Shown here: piece by piece, positions 24,097 through 37,209 of the stretch
Numbering within the stretch: the first letter of the stretch is position 1
How the letters are laid out: each line of letters starts with the position of its first letter
Assembly: GCF_002929295.1 (NCBI RefSeq)
Contig: NZ_PJIM01000001.1
Location: 356,040-420,039, forward strand
Direction of reading: 5' to 3'
Source: Arthrobacter sp. SX1312
Lineage (GTDB): Bacteria; Actinomycetota; Actinomycetes; Actinomycetales; Micrococcaceae
DNA: 64,000 nucleotides
Made by a program: the position numbers and the translations under genes
Notes under the pieces: model-generated
The model's database searches: none
Told to the model about the DNA's origin: nothing
Seen by the model: only the letters and a program-made list of their open reading frames with translations

Positions 24097-26640
24097 TCAG
24101 CCGGCCGCCGGCCCCCCGACACCGAGGATCCTGACGACCGGGCTGCCGGCGTCGTCGGATGCTGCGAGGTCGATCTCGGCGTTGATGCCCCAGTCGTTGT
24201 TGCCCTCCGGGTCCTTCAGGATCTGCCGCACCTTCCACGCGGTGGGGGTCCTGGTGATGAGCAGGAGGTTCGGCCCGCGGGCGTCGGGGCCGTCGTCGAT
24301 GTCCTCGTAGTCGCCGAAGTAGCCGTCCAGGGCCTCGGCCCAACGATCGGCGGTCCAGCCGGAGTCGGCGTCGAGCGCGCCGAGCGCGGCGTCCTGCTCG
24401 TCGGCGAAGAGCTTGACCCGCTGGAACATCTCGTTGCGCACCATCACGCGGAAGGCCCGTTCGTTGGACGTGACGGACGGCGGCTCGTCCGGCAGGTCGA
24501 CGGCGTCCACCGCGGCGGACGGGGTGAGGCCGGCCGCCAGCTGCGTCCACTCGTCGAGCAGGCTGCTGTCGACCTGGCGGACCAGTTCCCCGAGCCACTC
24601 GAGGATGTCGCTGAGGTCCTCGCGCAACGCCTCGACGGGCACGGTGTGGCGCAGCGCCTTGTAGCAGTCGGCGAGGTAGCGCAGGAGGATCCCCTCGGAC
24701 CGGGTGAGGGAGTAGAACGCCACGTACTCGCCGAAGCTCATGGCCCGCTCGTACATGTCCCGCACCACGGATTTCGGGGCCAGCTCGAAGTCGCCGAGCC
24801 ACGGCGCGGACGCGCGATAGACGTCGAACGCCTGCTGCAGCAGTTCCTCGAGGGGCTTGGGGTAGCTGACCTCCTCGAGGCGCGCCATCCGGGCGTCGTA
24901 GTCGATGCCCTCGGCCTTCATCGCGGCCACCGCCTCGCCGCGGGCCTTCTTCTCCTGCGCGTTGAGGACCTGGCGGGGCTTCTCGAGCGTGGCCTCGATG
25001 ACCGAGACCACGTCGAGCGCGTAGCCCGGCGCCTCCGGGTCGAGCAGTTCCAGGCTCGCCATCGCGAAGGGGGAGAGCGGCTGGTTGAGGGCGAAGTTGG
25101 CCTGCAGGTGCACCTTGAGCCGTACGCGGCGGCCGTCCGGCTCGGGCTCGGGGAGCTTCTCGACGATGCCGGCGGTGACGAGTTCACGGTAGATCCCGAT
25201 GGCCCGGCGCATGAGCGTGAGCTGGGACGCCCGTGTCTCGTGGTTCTCGGTCAGGAGCCGCTTGGTGGCCGTGAAGGGGTCGCCCGGCCGCTCGAGGAGG
25301 TTCAGCAGCATGGAATGGCTGACGGAGAACGACGACGCCAGGGGATCCGGAATGCTCTCCACGAGCCGCTCGTAGGTGGGCTTGCCCCAGGAGACGAAGC
25401 CCTGCTGGGGCTTCTTCCGCACCACCTGGCGCAGCTTCTTCTGGTCGTCGCCGAACTTCGACACCGCCTTCGCCATGGCCTTGGCGTTCTCCACGACGTG
25501 CTCGGGTGCCTGGACGACGACGGTGCCCGCGGTGTCGTAGCCCGCGCGGCCGGCGCGGCCCGAGATCTGGTGGAACTCCCGCGCGTTGAGCAGGCGCGTG
25601 CGGACGCCGTCGTACTTGCTGAGGGCGGTGAGGAGCACGGTGCGGATCGGCACGTTGATGCCCACGCCGAGGGTGTCGGTCCCGCAGATGACCTTGAGCA
25701 GGCCGGCCTGGGCGAGCTGCTCGACGAGCCGCCGGTACTTGGGCAGCATCCCGGCGTGGTGCACGCCGATGCCGTGGCGCACCAGCCGGTTGAGGGTCTT
25801 CCCGAAGCCGGCGGAGAACCGGAAGGTCGCGATCAGCTCCGCGATGCGGTCCTTCTCCTCGCGGGTGCAGACGTTGACGCTCATGAGGTTCTGTGCGCGT
25901 TCGATCGCCTCGGCCTGGCTGAAGTGCACCACGTAGACGGGAGCCTGCCGCGTGGACAGCAGTTCCTCGAGGGACTCCTGGATGGGCGTCTCGACGTAGT
26001 AGTAGTGGAGCGGGATGGGGCGCTCCACCGAGGTGACGGTCGCCGTCGCCCGGCCGGTGCGCTCGGTGAGGTCCTTCTCGAAGCGCGTGACGTCGCCGAG
26101 GGTCGCCGACATGAGGAGGAACTGGGCCTGCGGGAGTTCGAGGAGCGGCACCTGCCACGCCCAGCCGCGCTGAGGGTCCGAGTAGAAGTGGAACTCGTCC
26201 ATGACCACGGTGTCGACGTCCGCCTGGGCGCCCTCCCGCAGCGCGATGTTGGCGAGGATCTCCGCGGTGCAGCAGATGATCGGGGCGTCCTGGTTCACGC
26301 CGGAGTCGCCCGTGATCATGCCGACGTTCTCCGGTCCGAAGATGTCGCACAGTGCGAAGAACTTCTCGGACACGAGGGCCTTGATCGGTGCCGTGTAGTA
26401 GCTGGTGCGGCCCTCGGCGAAGGACTTCAGGTGGGCGGCGATCGCGACGAGGGACTTCCCCGAGCCGGTGGGCGTCGCGAGGATGACGTTGTTGCCGGAG
26501 ACCAGTTCCATCGCAGCCTCGTCCTGCGCCGGGTACAGGGTCAGGCCGCGGCCCGTCGCCCAGCCGGTGAAGGCCTCGTAGACCGCGTCCGCGGTGAGTC
26601 GGCCGTCGTCGTGCCGGGGGAGGTGCTCTTGGATCGTCAT
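24097..26640 (-). CDS. Ski2-like DEAD/DEAH helicase with DUF3516
   Basis: An 847-residue superfamily 2 helicase. ATPTGSGKS (55-63), DEFH (148-151), the SAT motif and the QISGRAGRAG motif VI (about 360) are intact. The C-terminal 400 residues (from about KKPQQGFVSWGKPTYERLVE) match the DUF3516 extension of actinobacterial helicases. Substrate is unknown; Ski2-like enzymes unwind RNA or DNA. TAGGCT on the minus strand (26655-26650) lies nine bases upstream of ATG 26640. Divergent from the methyltransferase at 26690. Confidence 0.88.
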   Translation of the reverse strand: MTIQEHLPRHDDGRLTADAVYEAFTGWATGRGLTLYPAQDEAAMELVSGNNVILATPTGSGKSLVAIAAHLKSFAEGRTSYYTAPIKALVSEKFFALCDIFGPENVGMITGDSGVNQDAPIICCTAEILANIALREGAQADVDTVVMDEFHFYSDPQRGWAWQVPLLELPQAQFLLMSATLGDVTRFEKDLTERTGRATATVTSVERPIPLHYYYVETPIQESLEELLSTRQAPVYVVHFSQAEAIERAQNLMSVNVCTREEKDRIAELIATFRFSAGFGKTLNRLVRHGIGVHHAGMLPKYRRLVEQLAQAGLLKVICGTDTLGVGINVPIRTVLLTALSKYDGVRTRLLNAREFHQISGRAGRAGYDTAGTVVVQAPEHVVENAKAMAKAVSKFGDDQKKLRQVVRKKPQQGFVSWGKPTYERLVESIPDPLASSFSVSHSMLLNLLERPGDPFTATKRLLTENHETRASQLTLMRRAIGIYRELVTAGIVEKLPEPEPDGRRVRLKVHLQANFALNQPLSPFAMASLELLDPEAPGYALDVVSVIEATLEKPRQVLNAQEKKARGEAVAAMKAEGIDYDARMARLEEVSYPKPLEELLQQAFDVYRASAPWLGDFELAPKSVVRDMYERAMSFGEYVAFYSLTRSEGILLRYLADCYKALRHTVPVEALREDLSDILEWLGELVRQVDSSLLDEWTQLAAGLTPSAAVDAVDLPDEPPSVTSNERAFRVMVRNEMFQRVKLFADEQDAALGALDADSGWTADRWAEALDGYFGDYEDIDDGPDARGPNLLLITRTPTAWKVRQILKDPEGNNDWGINAEIDLAASDDAGSPVVRILGVGGPAAG

Positions 26641-26689
26641 GATCCGTTCAGCCTACCGGTGCACGGTTCGGCGGAGGTTAGGGTGGGCC

Positions 26690-27463
26690 ATGCGCTGGGA
26701 TCCTGGACTGTACGCCCGCCACGCGGGACATCGTGGGCGGCCGTTCTTCGACCTCGTCGCGCGGGTGGGACATGATGCTCCACGCACCGTCGTCGATCTC
26801 GGGTGCGGCCCCGGCGATCTGACGGAGACGCTCGCCCACCGCTGGCCGGACGCGCAGGTGACCGGTCTCGACGCCAGTGTGGAGATGATCGACGCCGCGC
26901 GGCAGCGGCCGGCGCTGCCGAACCTGCGGTTCGAGGTCCGCGACCTGCGCGACTACACGCCGGGAGGCGACGACGTGATCGTCACGAATGCCGCGCTCCA
27001 GTGGGTGCCCGGTCACGCCGGCCTGCTCAGTCGATGGGCTCGGGCGCTCCCCGAGGACGGCTGGCTCGCAGTCCAGGTCCCCGGCAACTTCTCGGCACCG
27101 TCGCACGCGCTGATGCGCGACCACGCGGCGAGCCCGCGGTGGGCCGCCCGGCTCGAGGGCGTCCTGCGCCACGACGATGCCGTGGGCGGGCCCTCCGACT
27201 ACCTCGGGCTCCTGCTCTCCGCGGGACTGCAGGCGGATGTCTGGGAGACGACGTACGAGCAGGTGCTTCCGGGGGAGGACGCCGTCCTCGGCTGGGTACG
27301 CGGCACCGGCCTGCGGCCGATCCTGGACGCGCTGTCCGCGGACGAGGCCGAGGAGTTCGAGGCAGGCTACGGGGAACTGCTGCGCCGGGCGTACCCCGCC
27401 GGGGAGCACGGCACGGTGTTCGGGTTCCGCCGCATCTTCGCCGTCGGGCACCGGTCCCCCTGA
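26690..27463 (+). CDS. tam: Trans-aconitate 2-methyltransferase-like protein
   Basis: A 257-residue SAM-dependent methyltransferase. The SAM motif VVDLGCGPGDLT (34-45), DASVEMIDAAR and the motif IV region NAALQWVPGH (characteristic of Tam) are present, and the length equals the family norm. Tam methylates trans-aconitate, an aconitase inhibitor. ATG 26690 starts at the MRWDPGLYARHAGHR lead-in typical of Tam. TAGGGT (26679-26684) ends five bases before it, so a leaderless transcript is likely. Confidence 0.85.
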   Translation: MRWDPGLYARHAGHRGRPFFDLVARVGHDAPRTVVDLGCGPGDLTETLAHRWPDAQVTGLDASVEMIDAARQRPALPNLRFEVRDLRDYTPGGDDVIVTNAALQWVPGHAGLLSRWARALPEDGWLAVQVPGNFSAPSHALMRDHAASPRWAARLEGVLRHDDAVGGPSDYLGLLLSAGLQADVWETTYEQVLPGEDAVLGWVRGTGLRPILDALSADEAEEFEAGYGELLRRAYPAGEHGTVFGFRRIFAVGHRSP

Positions 27464-27476
27464 CGGGTCGCCGCGG

Positions 27477-28127
27477 TCACCAGCCGCGCTGCTTCCACTC
27501 CATGAGCGATCCGCGCTCCGCGCCGAGCGTGGTGCCCCGGCCGTGGCCCGGGTGCACCACGGTGTCGTCGGGCAGGTCGTCGAAGATCCGCGTCACCACG
27601 TCCTCGTACAGGGACGCGAAGCGGTCGGCGTCGCCCTGGGTGTTGCCGAGGCCGCCGGGGAACAGCGAATCGCCGGTGAAGAGGTGCGCAGGCCCGTGGG
27701 GGTCGCGATACAGGAGCGCGACGGACCCGGGGGTGTGGCCGCGGAGATGGATCGCCTCCAGCTCGAAGCCCTCGAAGGAGCCGACGTCGTGGTGCTTCAG
27801 CGGGACGTCCGTCGGCACGGCGATGTCCGCGACGTCGTCCTCGCCGGCCGCGGTGCGGGCCATCGTCGCCTCCCGGACCTCCGCCAGCGCCCTGACATGG
27901 TCCCAGTGCGAATGCGTGGTGACGATCAGCGCCACGCGGGCCTCGGCGTCGGTGTCCTCCTGCGCGTCGGCGAGGAGCCCGAGGATGGCGGGGGCGTCGT
28001 CCGCGGCGTCGATCAGCACCTGGGCGCCACTCGACTTCGAGGTGAGCAGGTACACGTTGTTGTCCATCTCGGACACGGAGATGGTGCGGATCGTCACGTC
28101 GCTGAGGTCGTGCAGGGGCTCGGTCAT
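27477..28127 (-). CDS. Metallo-beta-lactamase-fold hydrolase (glyoxalase II-like)
   Basis: A 216-residue protein with the zinc-binding THSHWDH motif (71-77), a second histidine in LRGHTPGSV, an aspartate in FTGDSLF and a final histidine in VHPGHG. The complete ligand set predicts an active binuclear hydrolase. The length fits glyoxalase II-like thioesterases; substrate is unknown. ATG 28127 lies six bases after TACACT on the minus strand (28139-28134), so leaderless translation is likely. It converges on the methyltransferase gene, 13 bases apart. Confidence 0.85.
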   Translation of the reverse strand: MTEPLHDLSDVTIRTISVSEMDNNVYLLTSKSSGAQVLIDAADDAPAILGLLADAQEDTDAEARVALIVTTHSHWDHVRALAEVREATMARTAAGEDDVADIAVPTDVPLKHHDVGSFEGFELEAIHLRGHTPGSVALLYRDPHGPAHLFTGDSLFPGGLGNTQGDADRFASLYEDVVTRIFDDLPDDTVVHPGHGRGTTLGAERGSLMEWKQRGW

Positions 28128-28255
28128 GAGCACAGTGTAGGCAGGGCACCTCGGGCACCGGGGGGAACGACCCCGGGGTCGGGCCGCGGCGGCGGTAGGG
28201 TCTCAGGAGGACGGGCCGCCCAGGGCCCTCGGACCCGCGATGGAAGGGACAGGGC

Positions 28256-28633
28256 ATGGAGCAGGGCATTCCGCGGTGGCTCAGGCTGGACGAGAAGAGC
28301 GCCGTGCCGCCGTTCGAGCAGATCAAGCAGGCCGTCCTCGGCGCCGCCCACGCGGGCAGGGCTCCCGTCGGCACGCGCCTGCCGCCCGTGCGCGGACTCG
28401 CCACCCACCTCGGAATCGCCGCGAACACCGTCGCCCGGGCCTACCGCGAGCTGGAGCAGGCCGGCGTCGTCGAGACCCGGGGCCGGGCCGGCACCGTCAT
28501 CGCCGCAGGAGGCGATACCGCCCGCCGGCGCGTGGCCGACGCCGCCGACTCGTTCGCCGACGTCGTCCGCTCCGCCGGGGTGCCGGAGGCCGAGGCCGTC
28601 GCCATGGTGAGGGCGGCATTGCGCCGAGGGTGA
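28256..28633 (+). CDS. GntR family regulator, YtrA-type
   Basis: A 125-residue GntR winged-helix regulator with the HTH at about 43-84 ([36 protein letters not shown]) and a short helical dimerisation tail, the YtrA-subfamily layout, which often controls ABC transporters. No transporter is adjacent, so its target is unknown. ATG 28256 follows a GAAGGGA site. Confidence 0.85.
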   Translation: MEQGIPRWLRLDEKSAVPPFEQIKQAVLGAAHAGRAPVGTRLPPVRGLATHLGIAANTVARAYRELEQAGVVETRGRAGTVIAAGGDTARRRVADAADSFADVVRSAGVPEAEAVAMVRAALRRG

Positions 28634-28677
28634 ACGGCACGCGCAGGGGCGCCGTACCAGCGCGGATCCGGGACTAT

Positions 28678-28693
28678 TCGAATATGCTTTCGA
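28678..28693. promoter_or_regulatory. LexA (SOS) box of uvrA
   Basis: TCGAAT-ATGC-TTTCGA is a palindromic match to the actinobacterial LexA consensus TCGAAC-N4-GTTCGA (10 of 12 fixed positions). It overlaps the expected -35 region of the uvrA promoter (-10 TACAGT at 28707-28712), where LexA would block RNA polymerase. Confidence 0.75.
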
Positions 28694-28718
28694 ACGGTTT
28701 TTCTCCTACAGTTATCTG

Positions 28719-31631
<2,913 letters not shown>

Positions 31632-31706
31632 CGTCTCCCGGCGCCCGCTCTCCGCGGGAGGGCATGGGTGACGCCTGCCCTCCCGCTGCTATGGCAAGCT
31701 TGGCCG

Positions 31707-32381
31707 GTGGCAATTACGCGTTCCCTGATCCTCTTCGACCTCGACGGAACGCTCGTCGACCCCGCAGGAGCCATCACCGGAGGGATCAGTTCCGCCCTCG
31801 AGCACCACGGATTCCCCGTCCCGCCCGACGACGCCCTCCAGGCGATGGTCGGGCCGTCCCTCGTCCACTCGCTGACCGCGACCGCCGGGGTGCCCGCAGC
31901 GCGCGTCCCCGACGTCGTCGCCACCTACCGCGCCGGCTACCTGGCCACCGGGATGGCCCGGAGCCGCCCCTACCCGGGGATCGCGCGGTGCGTGGAAGCA
32001 CTGCTCGACGGCGGCGCGACCGTCGCCGTCGCCACCCAGAAGCCCGAGTGGCTCGCCGAGGAACTCCTCGCCGTCCAGGGGCTCCGACACCTCTTCTCCT
32101 CCGTCCACGGCTCGCCGCGGGACGAGGCCACGACGGCCGGCGGCAAGACGCCCATCATCCGGGCCGCCCTCGAGTACCACGGGTACGACGCCGGGCACGC
32201 GCGCCGCGCCGTGATGGTGGGCGACCGCCGCCACGACGTGGAGGGCGCCGCCGCGAACGGCCTGGCCTGCATCGGGGTGACCTGGGGCTTCGCCGCGCCC
32301 GGCGAGCTGCAGGCCGCCGGCGCGGCCGCCGTCGTGGACTCCGCCGACGCCCTGCTGGAGGTGCTCCGTGGGCATCTATGA
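31707..32381 (+). CDS. HAD-superfamily phosphatase (phosphoglycolate phosphatase-like)
   Basis: A 224-residue HAD hydrolase: motif I FDLDGTLVD with D11 and D13, motif II in VAVATQKP, a lysine in GGKTPIIRAAL, and motif IV VGDRRHDVEGA. The helical cap after motif I fits the phosphoglycolate/pyrophosphatase subgroup. GTG 31707 gives the normal start just before the first strand (AITRSLILFD). The last 14 bases overlap the acyltransferase gene, so the pair is co-translated. Confidence 0.82.
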   Translation: MAITRSLILFDLDGTLVDPAGAITGGISSALEHHGFPVPPDDALQAMVGPSLVHSLTATAGVPAARVPDVVATYRAGYLATGMARSRPYPGIARCVEALLDGGATVAVATQKPEWLAEELLAVQGLRHLFSSVHGSPRDEATTAGGKTPIIRAALEYHGYDAGHARRAVMVGDRRHDVEGAAANGLACIGVTWGFAAPGELQAAGAAAVVDSADALLEVLRGHL

Positions 32382-33036
32382 CCTGACGCGCAGCACCACG
32401 CGCGGTCTCATCGCCGGCCTGTGCCGGCCCACCGTCGAGGGGCTCCACAACGTGCCGGAGGACGGCCCGTTCATCGTCGCCCCGAACCACCTCTCCTTTC
32501 TGGACAGCGTGCTGGTGCAGGCCCTCACGCCCCGGCCGGTCGCGTTCTTCGCGAAGGCCGAGTACTTCACCGGGACCGGGGTGAAGGGCGCCCTCATGAA
32601 GGGGTTCTTCGAGGGTGTGGGGTCCATCCCCGTGGAACGCGGCCAGCAGGCCGCCAGTGTCCAGGCCCTCAGGACGCTGCTCGACCTCCTGGAACAGGGC
32701 GACGGCGTCGGCATCTACCCGGAGGGGACCCGCTCGCGGGACGGGCGGCTCTACCGGGGGCGGACCGGCGTCGGCTGGCTCGCGCTGACCACCGGAGCAC
32801 CCGTGCTGCCCGTCGGCCTGATCGGCACCGACGCGCTGCAGCCGGCGGGCGGGAAGGGCATCCGGCCCCAGCACTTCACCCTGCGGATCGGGGAGCCGCT
32901 CGTCTTCGCGAAGACCGGGCCGGGGCATCCGCTGCCCGCGCGCCGGGGCGCGACCGACGCCATCATGGACGGCATCGCCGCACTCACGGGCCAGGAGCGC
33001 GTGGCCTCCTACAACCAGAGTCCCCCCGCCGAGTAG
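32368..33036 (+). CDS. plsC: 1-acyl-sn-glycerol-3-phosphate acyltransferase
   Basis: A 222-residue PlsC-type acyltransferase making phosphatidic acid. Motif I NHLSFLDS (H41, D46), motif III PEGTRS (118-123) and the GSIPVERG segment are intact. GTG 32368 lies within the end of the HAD gene. Other members of this family acylate other lysophospholipids, so the exact acceptor is inferred. Confidence 0.85.
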   Translation: MGIYDLTRSTTRGLIAGLCRPTVEGLHNVPEDGPFIVAPNHLSFLDSVLVQALTPRPVAFFAKAEYFTGTGVKGALMKGFFEGVGSIPVERGQQAASVQALRTLLDLLEQGDGVGIYPEGTRSRDGRLYRGRTGVGWLALTTGAPVLPVGLIGTDALQPAGGKGIRPQHFTLRIGEPLVFAKTGPGHPLPARRGATDAIMDGIAALTGQERVASYNQSPPAE

Positions 33037-33050
33037 CTCGGCATTCTCCA

Positions 33051-33077
33051 ACCGCTGCAGACCGCCCGAGCAGCGGT
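33051..33077 (+). terminator. Hairpin between plsC and uvrC
   Basis: ACCGCTGC (33051-33058) pairs perfectly with GCAGCGGT (33070-33077) around an 11-base loop, 15 bases after the plsC stop. There is no T tract, so this is a weak terminator candidate. Confidence 0.35.
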
Positions 33078-33129
33078 GAGCGGAGCACCGAGTGGGGCCG
33101 TGTCACCCCGCGGCCATAGGATGAAGGAC

Positions 33130-35166
33130 GTGGCGAACCCAGTAACCTACCGGCCGAAGACAGGCGAGATCCCCCTCGACCCGGGCGTCTACCGCTTCCG
33201 GGACGAGCACGGCCGGGTCATCTACGTGGGCAAGGCGAAGAACCTCCGCTCGCGCCTGAACTCCTACTTCGCCAGCCCGCAGGGACTGCTGGCGAAGACG
33301 CGCCGCATGGTGTTCACCGCGGCGAGCGTCGAGTGGACCGTCGTCGGGAGCGAGCTCGAGGCGCTGCAGCTCGAGTACACGTGGATCAAGGAGTTCAATC
33401 CGCAGTTCAACGTGATGTTCCGCGACGACAAGTCCTACCCCTACCTCGCCGTGACCATGGGGGAGAAGTACCCCCGCGTGCAGGTCATGCGCGGTGACAA
33501 GAAGAAGGACACGCGGTACTTCGGGCCGTTCTACCCCGCGAAGGCCATCCGCGAGACCGTGGACACGATGCTCCGCGTCTTCCCGGTCCGCACCTGCAGC
33601 ACCGGCGTGTTCAAGCGCGCGGAACGCACCGGCCGGCCCTGCCTCCTCGGGTACATCGACAAGTGCTCGGCGCCGTGCGTGGGACGCATCAGCCCGGAGG
33701 ACCACAAGGCCCTCGCCGGCGAGTTCTGCGATTTCATGTCCGGTGAGGCGAAGAAGTTCATCGCCGGCCTCGAGCGGAAGATGGCCGAGGCGGTCGCCGA
33801 ACTGGACTACGAGTCCGCCGCCCGCCTGCGCGACGACATCGCTGCCCTCCGCCGGGTGTTCGAGCGCAACACGGTCGTGCTCAGCGAGGACACCGACGCC
33901 GACATCTTCGCCCTCAAGGAGGACGACCTCGAGGCCGCGGCGCAGGTCTTCCACGTCCGGGGCGGCCGCATCAGGGGCCAGCGCGGCTGGGTCGTGGAGA
34001 AGGTCGAGGACATGGACACCGCGGACCTCGTGGAGCACCTGCTGCAGCAGGTGTACGGCGAGGGAAGCAGCAGCAACGAACAGATCCCCCGCGAGGTCCT
34101 CGTCCCGGTCCTGCCCAGCAACGAGGACCAGATGCTCGAGTGGCTGCGCGGCCTGCGGGGAGCCCGGGTGGAGGTGAGGGTGCCGCAGCGCGGTGACAAG
34201 GCCACCCTCATGGGCACCGTCGAGCAGAACGCCGCGGACGCCCTGCGCCTGCACAAGAGCCGGCGGGCCGGCGACATCACCACGCGCTCCGCCGCGCTGC
34301 AGGAGCTCCAGGAGGCGCTCGACCTGCCGCAGCCGCTCATGCGCATCGAGTGCTTCGACATCTCGCACGTGCAGGGCACCAACGTGGTGGCGTCCATGGT
34401 GGTCGTCGAGGACGGCCTGCCGCGGAAGTCCGAGTACCGCAAGTTCTCCATCACCGGGGACGCCGCACGGGACGACACCGCGTCCATGTACGACGTCGTC
34501 CACCGCCGCTTCCGGAACTACCTCGCGGGCAAGGACGGCGGGCCGCGTGACGCCGCCGCTCCCGACCCGGACGTCGACCCGGTCGACGACGACGCGTCGG
34601 TCCTCGAGCACCCCGACGTCGACGAGCAGGGTGTGCCCCTCAGGGACACGACGACGGCGATCACGCGCAACCGGTTCGCCTACCCGCCGAACCTCGTCGT
34701 CGTCGACGGCGGGCCGCCCCAGGTGGCGGCCGCGTCCCGCGCCCTGCAGGACCTCGGGATCGACGACGTCTTCGTGGTGGGTCTCGCGAAGCGCCTCGAG
34801 GAGGTCTGGGTCCCGGACAGCGAGTTCCCGGTCATCCTCCCGCGCGCGTCGGAGGGCCTGTTCCTGCTGCAGCGCATCCGCGACGAGGCACACCGCTTCG
34901 CGATCACGTTCCACCGCCAGAAGCGTGGGAAGTCCATGACGGCGTCGGCACTCGACGACGTCGCGGGGCTGGGACCGGCCAAGCGCAAGGCCCTGCTGAA
35001 GCACTTCGGGTCGGTCAAGAAGATCCGCGCCGCCACCGTCGAGGAGCTCGTGGGCGTGCCCGGGGTGGGGCCCGCCCTCGCCCGGACCATCCGCGCGTCG
35101 CTCACCACGGACGCGGCGGCCGCTCCGGCCGTGAACATGACCACGGGCGAGATCATCGAAGATTAG
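33130..35166 (+). CDS. uvrC: Excinuclease ABC subunit UvrC
   Basis: A 678-residue nuclease that makes both incisions in nucleotide excision repair. In order: GIY-YIG domain ([22 protein letters not shown]), a cysteine cluster (RTCSTGVF...[15 protein letters not shown]), a UVR motif ([20 protein letters not shown]), the RNase H-like domain (IECFDISH) with an acidic insertion near [16 protein letters not shown], and C-terminal helix-hairpin-helix repeats. GTG 33130 was chosen because TAGGAT (33117-33122) lies seven bases before it and family members start at this point; ATG 33121 falls inside that -10 box. Confidence 0.96.
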   Translation: MANPVTYRPKTGEIPLDPGVYRFRDEHGRVIYVGKAKNLRSRLNSYFASPQGLLAKTRRMVFTAASVEWTVVGSELEALQLEYTWIKEFNPQFNVMFRDDKSYPYLAVTMGEKYPRVQVMRGDKKKDTRYFGPFYPAKAIRETVDTMLRVFPVRTCSTGVFKRAERTGRPCLLGYIDKCSAPCVGRISPEDHKALAGEFCDFMSGEAKKFIAGLERKMAEAVAELDYESAARLRDDIAALRRVFERNTVVLSEDTDADIFALKEDDLEAAAQVFHVRGGRIRGQRGWVVEKVEDMDTADLVEHLLQQVYGEGSSSNEQIPREVLVPVLPSNEDQMLEWLRGLRGARVEVRVPQRGDKATLMGTVEQNAADALRLHKSRRAGDITTRSAALQELQEALDLPQPLMRIECFDISHVQGTNVVASMVVVEDGLPRKSEYRKFSITGDAARDDTASMYDVVHRRFRNYLAGKDGGPRDAAAPDPDVDPVDDDASVLEHPDVDEQGVPLRDTTTAITRNRFAYPPNLVVVDGGPPQVAAASRALQDLGIDDVFVVGLAKRLEEVWVPDSEFPVILPRASEGLFLLQRIRDEAHRFAITFHRQKRGKSMTASALDDVAGLGPAKRKALLKHFGSVKKIRAATVEELVGVPGVGPALARTIRASLTTDAAAAPAVNMTTGEIIED

Positions 35167-35274
35167 CTAGGCTGAGGAACGGCGGCCAGGTGCCGCCGGG
35201 AACGCACGCGGACATACACCCCAGGGAACGCCGGACCACCGGGAGCCCCGTCGAACCGGAACGGATCCATCACG

Positions 35275-36174
35275 ATGACTGAGGCCATGAGCCTGACGCC
35301 GGTCAAACCCACCGAATCCGAGTTGCTGGTGGTGACCGGCATGTCGGGCGCCGGGCGCAGCACGGCCGCCAACGCGCTCGAGGACCACGGCTGGTACGTC
35401 GTCGAGAACCTCCCGCCCCAGATGCTCACTACGCTGACGGAGCTCGTGGCGCGCACCCCGCAGTCGATCCCGAAGCTGGCCGTCGTCGTCGACGTGCGCG
35501 GCAAGGAGCTCTTCAGCGACATCAAGGCGTCCCTGGACGCCCTCCGGGCCGCCGGCGTGCACCACCGCGTCCTCTTCCTGGACGCCGACGACAACGTGCT
35601 GGTGCGGCGCTTCGAGCAGGGCCGGCGGCCGCACCCCCTGCAGGGCGACGGCCGGATCCTGGACGGCATCGCCGCCGAGCGCGAGGTCCTGAAGGAGCTC
35701 AAGCACTCGTCCGACGTCGTGATCGACACGAGCCAGCTGAACGTGCACGCCCTCGCCACCGCGGTGACGGAGCTGTTCTCCGATGCCGGGCCCATCGTCC
35801 TGCGCCTCAACGTCATGAGTTTCGGATTCAAGTACGGACTCCCCGTGGACGCCAACTACGTGGCCGACGTGCGCTTCATCCCGAATCCGCACTGGGTGCC
35901 CGCACTGCGCCCGCAGACCGGGCTCGACGCCCCGGTCAGCGAGTACGTGCTCGGGGCGCAGGGCGCGGAGGATTTCATCGACCGCTACGTGAACGCCCTC
36001 GTCCCCGTCCTGGACGGGTACCGCCGCGAGAACAAGCACTACGCCACCATCGCCGTCGGCTGCACGGGCGGGAAGCACCGCTCGGTGGCCGTCACGGAGG
36101 AGATGGCGAAGCGGCTCGCGCAGCTGCCCGGTGTGCAGGTCTCGGCCCACCACCGCGACCTCGGGCGTGAGTAG
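35275..36174 (+). CDS. rapZ: RapZ family nucleotide-binding protein
   Basis: A 299-residue RapZ/YvcJ protein. In E. coli RapZ binds small RNAs and glucosamine-6-phosphate; in actinobacteria the role is less clear. The P-loop reads GMSGAGRS (22-29), with arginine in place of the usual lysine. Family motifs [23 protein letters not shown]-like ([13 protein letters not shown]) and [14 protein letters not shown] are present. It is the first gene of the conserved rapZ-yvcK-whiA trio, with its stop overlapping the yvcK start. Confidence 0.94.
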   Translation: MTEAMSLTPVKPTESELLVVTGMSGAGRSTAANALEDHGWYVVENLPPQMLTTLTELVARTPQSIPKLAVVVDVRGKELFSDIKASLDALRAAGVHHRVLFLDADDNVLVRRFEQGRRPHPLQGDGRILDGIAAEREVLKELKHSSDVVIDTSQLNVHALATAVTELFSDAGPIVLRLNVMSFGFKYGLPVDANYVADVRFIPNPHWVPALRPQTGLDAPVSEYVLGAQGAEDFIDRYVNALVPVLDGYRRENKHYATIAVGCTGGKHRSVAVTEEMAKRLAQLPGVQVSAHHRDLGRE

Positions 36175-37199
36175 TGGGGGTGGTCTCCGGAGCGCTGCCG
36201 CTCGTCCCGCCGGCCTCCCGCCGCTCGGGTGAGGGCCAGGGCGCCGGCCCGTCCGTCGTCGCCCTCGGGGGCGGCCACGGGCTGTCCGCGTCCCTGTCCG
36301 CGTTGCGTCTGCTGACGCAGGAGCTGACCGCGATCGTGACGGTCGCCGACGACGGCGGATCCTCCGGGCGGCTCCGGCGCGAACTCGGGGTGCTGCCCCC
36401 GGGAGACCTCCGGATGGCGCTGGCGGCCCTGTGCGACGACACCGACTGGGGCCGCACCTGGCGCGATGTCATGCAGCACCGCTTCTCCTCCCGGAACGGC
36501 GCGGAGGGATCCCTCCACGACCACGCCATGGGGAACCTCCTCATCGTCACGCTGTGGGAGCTGCTCGGCGATCCCGTCGCCGGCCTGCAGTGGGCCGGCG
36601 CCCTCCTGGGTGCCCGCGGCCGGGTCCTGCCCATGGCGAGCGTTCCCCTGACGATCGAGGGGGACGTGCTGAGCGAGTCCGGCGGGTCACTGCACGTCAC
36701 GACCGTCTCGGGGCAGGCGAAACTCGCGGTCGCGGCGGACACCGGCAACGTGAGCAACGTGCGGCTGGTCCCCGACGACGCCCCGGCGTGCCAGGACGCC
36801 CTGGAGGCCGTGGAACTGGCCGACTGGGTGGTCCTCGGCCCCGGCTCCTGGTACACCTCCGTGCTGCCGCACCTGCTCCTGCCGGACCTCCGTGATGCGC
36901 TGTGCCGCACCTCCGCCCGGCGGTGCCTCACCATGAACCTCAGCAACGACACCCGGGAGACCCTGGGCATGAGCGCCATCGACCACCTCAGCGTGATCTC
37001 ACGGTACGCGCCGGAGCTGACGGTCGACGTCGTTCTCGTGGACCCCTCGGTGGTGTCGGACCGGAGGGAGTTCGAGAGAGCCGTCGCCGGGATGGGCGGG
37101 CGCGCGGTCTTCGGTAGAGTGGGAGTTTCGACCGGCAAACCCGTGCATGATCCGCTGCGGCTGGCGACGTCCTACAACGACATGTTCGGGGAGATCTAG
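36174..37199 (+). CDS. yvcK: YvcK/CofD-like gluconeogenesis factor
   Basis: A 341-residue CofD-like Rossmann protein: [18 protein letters not shown] near the N-terminus, [23 protein letters not shown], and [17 protein letters not shown]. YvcK binds UDP-sugars and controls carbon flux and cell-wall precursor supply in other Gram-positives. GTG 36174 shares its first base with the rapZ stop (TAGTG). WhiA follows after 10 bases. Confidence 0.92.
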   Translation: MGVVSGALPLVPPASRRSGEGQGAGPSVVALGGGHGLSASLSALRLLTQELTAIVTVADDGGSSGRLRRELGVLPPGDLRMALAALCDDTDWGRTWRDVMQHRFSSRNGAEGSLHDHAMGNLLIVTLWELLGDPVAGLQWAGALLGARGRVLPMASVPLTIEGDVLSESGGSLHVTTVSGQAKLAVAADTGNVSNVRLVPDDAPACQDALEAVELADWVVLGPGSWYTSVLPHLLLPDLRDALCRTSARRCLTMNLSNDTRETLGMSAIDHLSVISRYAPELTVDVVLVDPSVVSDRREFERAVAGMGGRAVFGRVGVSTGKPVHDPLRLATSYNDMFGEI

Positions 37200-37209
37200 G
37201 AGTGTATCT

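Noticed and set aside
23881-26775. 964-codon plus-strand frame opposite the helicase and acetyltransferase genes
   Set aside because: Composition is that of a reverse-complement shadow; the minus-strand genes have clear motifs.
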